This document shows positions 7,457-10,666 of a DNA stretch of 10,666 bases, one piece after another; positions within the stretch are counted from its first letter, which is position 1; each line of letters opens with the position of its first letter. Origin of the DNA: an uncultured Pirellulaceae bacterium (lineage in GTDB: Bacteria; Planctomycetota; Planctomycetia; Pirellulales; Pirellulaceae); NCBI GenBank assembly GCA_934255105.1, contig CAKQNH010000087.1, positions 1-10,666 of the forward strand, in the 5' to 3' direction. Below the pieces are notes generated by a model, which had not been told where the DNA came from, searched no databases, and was given only the letters and a program-made list of their open reading frames with translations. Position numbers and translations under genes: made by a program.

Positions 7457-7471
7457 CCCAGCTATGCTGGG
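7457..7471. other. Perfect short hairpin upstream of the permease gene
   Basis: CCCAGC-TAT-GCTGGG is a 6-bp GC-rich stem with a 3-nt loop, about 100 nt before the permease ATG. No T-run follows. It could be a small regulatory stem or chance. Confidence 0.3.
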
Positions 7472-7574
7472 ACTACGCTTTGTGGTCAGTACTGCAGATG
7501 TCCTTCGTCGCGGTGTCGTCCCCTCAAGAAGGAAGTTGAATTAAGAGTCCGCTTGCCGTCAGTACATTGGCCTT

Positions 7575-9518
7575 ATGATTTCGCTTGAGAACTTCCAAAT
7601 ATTTTTTGCGTTCGCGGTTATTGTGGCGGTCTTCGCCACGATGCAACTGCGCCGCAACGCGCCGACTGAAGTGTTGTTCTGTCTGGCGCTGGTGGCTTAC
7701 GTACTGTTTGGATTGATCCGACCAGAGCAGGCATGGATTGGCTTTGCAGACCCAAGTGTGATCGCTATCGCCGGACTGCTGGTCGTCTCGGCGGCGCTCC
7801 GCAGTTCGGGTGTGCTCGACGCGCTGGGGCGATCGCTGCTGGGCCGGGTCACCACAGAACGCGGCGCGCTGGGACGATTAGCGGCAGTGGTAGTGACCAG
7901 TAGCGCATTTCTGCTCAATACGGCTATCGTGGCTATGCTCCTGCCAATGGTCATCGGTTGGTGTCGGCGGCGAAATATCGCTCCCTCACGCTTGCTGTTG
8001 CCATTGAGCTATTTAGCTATTTTGGGCGGCGTATGCACGTTGGTCGGAACCAGTACCAATTTCGTCGTCAATGGCATGTTGCGCGAGGTCTCGCGCGATG
8101 TAGCCCAGTTGATTGACACGCAGTCTGTTCAGATTTCTGCAGACAAACTGCCGCCGCGCGTCCGCGAATTGACCACGCGCTATAGCACGGTCTGGCTCGA
8201 GGCCCAGCAAGCTCAGTTGCAGCCCATGGGAATGACCGACATCTCCTGGGTAGGCGTGCCGTGCGCGATTGTAGGGGCCATCATGTTGGTCTTTCTCGGC
8301 AGTCGGCTATTACCCAACCGTACAGAACTACTCGACAGCCTGGAGGAGAAACGCCGCGAATACCTGGTTGAAATGTTGGTCACCCAAGGTTGTGGGCTCA
8401 TCGGTAAAACCGTCGAAGAGGGTGGCTTGCGACATCTGCCCGGTTTGTTCTTAATTGAAATCGCTCGCGAAGATGAGGTCATCGCGCCGGTCACCCCCGC
8501 TGATCGAATCTTCGAGAACGATCGCTTGGTATTTACCGGAGTAGTCGCCACGATTATCGACCTGGAGAAAATCCCTGGGTTGGTCCCGGCCGCCGATATC
8601 AATTATGAAATTGCGCCGGACAAAGCGGCAGCTCGGTCGCTGGTCGAAGTCGTGCTCAGCCCCACATCTCCGCTGGTTGGCAGCACTATTCGACAAGCCA
8701 ACTTTCGCCAATATTACGGTGCCGCTGTTGTCGCCGTGCATCGCAATGGCGAACGCTTGCCTACCAAGATTGGCGATATCGAACTCTCTGCCGGGGATAC
8801 GCTGCTGCTTCAGACTCAACAAGGGTTTGTACGCAGCTTTCGCAATCGTCCCGACTTCTACTTGGTCAGCTCAGTCGAGGACAGTGACGGACGGCGGCAC
8901 GACAAGCTTTTCCTAGCTGCCGGCCTGACTATCCTTCTGATCGCTTGGCTGTTTCTGATGCCACAGCTCAAGCAGTTGGGGGCAGTGGAGTCGCTCCTGT
9001 CCCCCTCGCTGGCTATTGTAGCGATTGCGCTGGCTATGATTGTTACGAGTTGCGTGTCGGTGGCTGACGCTCGTAGGGCTATCGACGTACCGATGCTGCT
9101 GACCGTGGGCGCCGCCATTGGCGTCGGCAAAGCCATCGACGCTTGCGGTGCAGCACAAGCTGCCGCGCTGCTGTTGACCAATGTGGTGGGAAACTATCCC
9201 ATGCTGGGATTGATCGTCATCTTTGCCGTCACGGTGATACTTACAGAAATGATGAGCAACGTGGCCGTGGCGGCCATGATGTTCTACATCGCGCTCGGCT
9301 TGGCCTGCCAACTAGACGTGAATCCCCGCCCATTCATAATGGCCGTTACTTTGGCCGCGTCGTTGAGCTTCATCTCGCCCATCGGCTATCAAACCAATCT
9401 GATGGTCATGGGGCCCGGTGGCTATCGGCCACGCGACTACGTGCGCGCCGGTCTGCCGCTGACCTTAACCATCAGCACCCTCGCACTGTTTTTGATTCCT
9501 TGGATCTGGCCGTTTTAA
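7575..9518 (+). CDS. SLC13 (DASS)-family permease with two TrkA-C/RCK_C domains, 647 aa
   Basis: This is an inner-membrane anion transporter of the divalent anion:sodium symporter group. The N-terminal membrane half (about 1-245) contains LLNTAIVAMLLP (113-124) and GGVCTLVGTSTNFVVNGML (151-169), the substrate and sodium site segment. A soluble central region (about 250-440) holds two TrkA-C-like domains: 265-335 (GLIGKTVEEGGLRHLPGLFL) and 355-425 (PLVGSTIRQANFRQYYGAAV). The second membrane half (about 445-647) carries the matching MMSNVAVAAMM (559-569) and SPIGYQTNLMV (601-611). This arrangement resembles bacterial YfbS/SAC1-like proteins. Substrates in the family include sulfate and dicarboxylates, and the specificity here cannot be read from sequence. 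ATG at 7575 starts right at the first helix but has no recognisable Shine-Dalgarno. The gene is followed by the 33-bp repeat array, then lhgO on the same strand. Confidence 0.92.
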   Translation: MISLENFQIFFAFAVIVAVFATMQLRRNAPTEVLFCLALVAYVLFGLIRPEQAWIGFADPSVIAIAGLLVVSAALRSSGVLDALGRSLLGRVTTERGALGRLAAVVVTSSAFLLNTAIVAMLLPMVIGWCRRRNIAPSRLLLPLSYLAILGGVCTLVGTSTNFVVNGMLREVSRDVAQLIDTQSVQISADKLPPRVRELTTRYSTVWLEAQQAQLQPMGMTDISWVGVPCAIVGAIMLVFLGSRLLPNRTELLDSLEEKRREYLVEMLVTQGCGLIGKTVEEGGLRHLPGLFLIEIAREDEVIAPVTPADRIFENDRLVFTGVVATIIDLEKIPGLVPAADINYEIAPDKAAARSLVEVVLSPTSPLVGSTIRQANFRQYYGAAVVAVHRNGERLPTKIGDIELSAGDTLLLQTQQGFVRSFRNRPDFYLVSSVEDSDGRRHDKLFLAAGLTILLIAWLFLMPQLKQLGAVESLLSPSLAIVAIALAMIVTSCVSVADARRAIDVPMLLTVGAAIGVGKAIDACGAAQAAALLLTNVVGNYPMLGLIVIFAVTVILTEMMSNVAVAAMMFYIALGLACQLDVNPRPFIMAVTLAASLSFISPIGYQTNLMVMGPGGYRPRDYVRAGLPLTLTISTLALFLIPWIWPF

Positions 9519-9540
9519 AAAGGCACCTTGTCAAAGTTAA

Positions 9541-9661
9541 GTCGTGGATCGCTCCGCCGATCCTTGCTCCAAAGTCGTGGATCGCTCCGCCGATCCTTGC
9601 CCCAAAGTCGTGGATCGCTCCGCCGATCCTTGCTCCAGAGTCGTAGATCGCTCCGCCGATC
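9541..9661 (+). repeat. 33-bp tandem repeat array, each unit containing a hairpin
   Basis: Units start at 9541, 9574, 9607 and 9640: three full copies and a 22-nt partial. The full copies differ only at single positions. Each carries GGATCGCTCCGCCGATCC, a 6-bp stem around a CTCCGC loop (the partial unit reads AGATCG and CGATCA at its ends). The array begins 22 nt after the permease stop. The near-identity of the copies implies recent amplification or homogenisation. There are no spacers of unique sequence, so it is not a CRISPR. It resembles REP-type intergenic palindromes in general form only. Confidence 0.9.
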
Positions 9662-9707
9662 AGCAACAACTATTCCTAACATCTGATCGACGGAGCGATC
9701 AGCGACT
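9639..9707. repeat. Large inverted repeat made by the last array unit and an inverted copy
   Basis: Positions 9639-9663 and 9683-9707 are reverse complements at 22 of 25 positions. The inner 18 bp (9646-9663 with 9683-9700) have one mismatch, and the loop is 19 nt. The right arm itself contains the small palindrome TGATCGACGGAGCGATCA (9684-9701). The structure ends 14 nt before the lhgO ATG. In RNA it would form a strong stem-loop in the lhgO leader. No T-run follows, so it is not a classic terminator. Confidence 0.8.
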
Positions 9708-9721
9708 ATAGATCTCTCAGC

Positions 9722-10666
9722 ATGGCCCAAACAAACACTTGTGATTTCTTAATCGTCGGCGGAGGCATTGTCGGCTTGGCCACCGCGTGGCAATTGTCCC
9801 AGCGCTATCCCGACGCGCGAATTGGGCTACTCGAGAAGGAATCGCAAGTCGCACTCCATCAGTCGGGGCGCAATTCGGGCGTGTTGCACTCGGGCATCTA
9901 TTACAAACCCGGCTCGCTCAAAGCCACCACTTGCCGCAATGGCAAACTGGCGATGCAGGCGTTCTGCCAGGCTGAGCAGATCCGCTACGAACTGTGCGGC
10001 AAGATCATCGTAGCGGTCAACCCGGATGAAATTCCGCGGCTGGATGCGATCCAATTGCGTGGCACACAAAACAGTATTGATTGCCGCATAATCGATCGCG
10101 ACGAGATGCTTCACATCGAACCGCACGTGGCAGGCGTGCAGGCGATCCACGTCCCCGACGCGGGGATCGTAGATTATCCCGAGGTCTGTCGTCGCTTGGT
10201 TCAGAAATTGGAGGCTGCTGGGCACTGGGTAGCCCTCGACCAAAAAGTGGTCGGCATCGCACCTCAGGCGCAGCAGGTGGTTGTGCGGACGCTCCACGAC
10301 ACCTTTCAGGCTGGCTTTCTGGTCACCTGCGGCGGCTTGTACAGCGATCGTCTGGCGCGGATGGCTGGACTAAAGCCACCGGCGCAGATCGTGCCGTTTC
10401 GCGGCGAGTATTATGAGCTCGCGCCCGAGCGACGCGAGCTGTGCCGCAATCTAATCTATCCCGTCCCCGACCCCAGCTTTCCGTTTCTGGGAGTGCATTT
10501 TACGCGGATGGTCAGCGGGGATGTCGAATGCGGTCCCAACGCCGTCTTCGCCTTGGCTCGCGAAGGCTACTCGTGGGGCAATGTCCGGCTGGGCGAACTC
10601 GGCGAGTCGCTGCGTTACGCTGGATTTCGAAAATTGGCCGTGCGGCACTGGCGCATGGGCCTAGGT
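9722..10666 (+). CDS. lhgO: L-2-hydroxyglutarate oxidase, FAD-dependent (3' end beyond window)
   Basis: The first 315 codons are present and the frame is open to the right edge. Full-length relatives are about 400 aa. Residues 9-21, FLIVGGGIVGLAT, form the FAD-binding beta-alpha-beta GxGxxG motif, followed by the acidic LLEKE (37-41). HQSGRNSGVLHSGIYY (46-61) and KPGSLKA are hallmarks of the LhgO/YgaF branch of the DAO family. PFRGEYYEL and GPNAVFALAREGY further on are also typical. The family oxidises L-2-hydroxyglutarate to 2-oxoglutarate, passing electrons to the membrane quinone pool in E. coli. The enzyme is peripheral to the inner membrane there. ATG at 9722 puts the FAD motif at the usual N-terminal position but has no clear Shine-Dalgarno. 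The strong stem-loop at 9639-9707 just before the start may affect expression. Other DAO-family dehydrogenases are possible but less likely given the motif set. Confidence 0.93.
   Translation, partial: MAQTNTCDFLIVGGGIVGLATAWQLSQRYPDARIGLLEKESQVALHQSGRNSGVLHSGIYYKPGSLKATTCRNGKLAMQAFCQAEQIRYELCGKIIVAVNPDEIPRLDAIQLRGTQNSIDCRIIDRDEMLHIEPHVAGVQAIHVPDAGIVDYPEVCRRLVQKLEAAGHWVALDQKVVGIAPQAQQVVVRTLHDTFQAGFLVTCGGLYSDRLARMAGLKPPAQIVPFRGEYYELAPERRELCRNLIYPVPDPSFPFLGVHFTRMVSGDVECGPNAVFALAREGYSWGNVRLGELGESLRYAGFRKLAVRHWRMGLG

Larger units (their letters stand above)
7038..7574. other. Divergent intergenic region with several hairpins
   Basis: This 537-nt gap separates the secreted protein gene (minus) from the permease gene (plus) and must hold both promoters, though I cannot place them with confidence. 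It carries three adjacent stem-loops at 7185-7258 and a separate perfect hairpin at 7457-7471. Minus-strand frames through it overlap the start of the secreted protein gene and look like chance. Confidence 0.55.

Noticed and set aside
9541..9661. CRISPR array
   Set aside because: The units are directly contiguous with no unique spacers, and no cas genes are nearby.
9472..9730. Frames reading through the 33-bp array on both strands, giving 11-residue repeats
   Set aside because: A repeat whose length is a multiple of three and that lacks stops keeps several frames open automatically. No start, ribosome site or domain supports translation.

Overview
The window most likely comes from a planctomycete of the Pirellulaceae type. 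This is inferred, not proven. The grounds are the DUF11/Ig-like lipoprotein with an N-terminal 'LPAIDPNGNSIFLP' block, the NagB plus PIG-L/LmbE fusion, the TerB-like protein with a GGVLGFGS tail, long intergenic gaps, single-gene units on alternating strands, and a mix of starts with and without Shine-Dalgarno sequences. I found no rRNA, tRNA, CRISPR array, transposase or phage gene.

Layout, left to right. (1) Positions 1-2184, minus strand: a large surface-type lipoprotein with DUF11 modules, whose C-terminus lies beyond the left edge. (2) 2185-2821: a gene-free stretch holding a family of 20-23 nt repeats, four copies in one orientation (2452-2539) and two in the other (2746-2789), with an A/T-rich hairpin between them. 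(3) 2822-3382, minus: a small TerB-like protein. (4) 3383-3909: a gap with hairpins and a 22-nt tandem repeat that is also palindromic, upstream of (5) 3910-5823, plus: a 637-residue fusion of a glucosamine-6-phosphate deaminase/isomerase-like domain and a PIG-L/LmbE deacetylase-like domain. (6) 5820-7037, minus: a secreted protein of unknown function with three 24-residue repeats. Its stop codon and that of gene 5 are both read from one CTAG. (7) 7038-7574: a divergent intergenic region with three back-to-back hairpins. (8) 7575-9518, plus: an SLC13-family permease with two TrkA-C (RCK_C) domains in its central loop. (9) 9541-9707: an array of 33-bp hairpin-forming repeats ending in an inverted copy that makes a large stem-loop. 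(10) 9722 to the right edge, plus: the first 315 codons of an L-2-hydroxyglutarate oxidase (lhgO).

The genes do not form an obvious operon or a single pathway. Amino-sugar chemistry (gene 5), anion uptake (gene 8) and oxidation of L-2-hydroxyglutarate to 2-oxoglutarate (gene 10) are separate housekeeping or catabolic functions, next to two exported proteins of unknown role. I see no convincing new multi-gene system. The most unexplained signals are in the non-coding DNA: two unrelated families of short palindromic or inverted repeats, a tandem operator-like site before the fusion gene, and a cluster of hairpins between the divergent genes.
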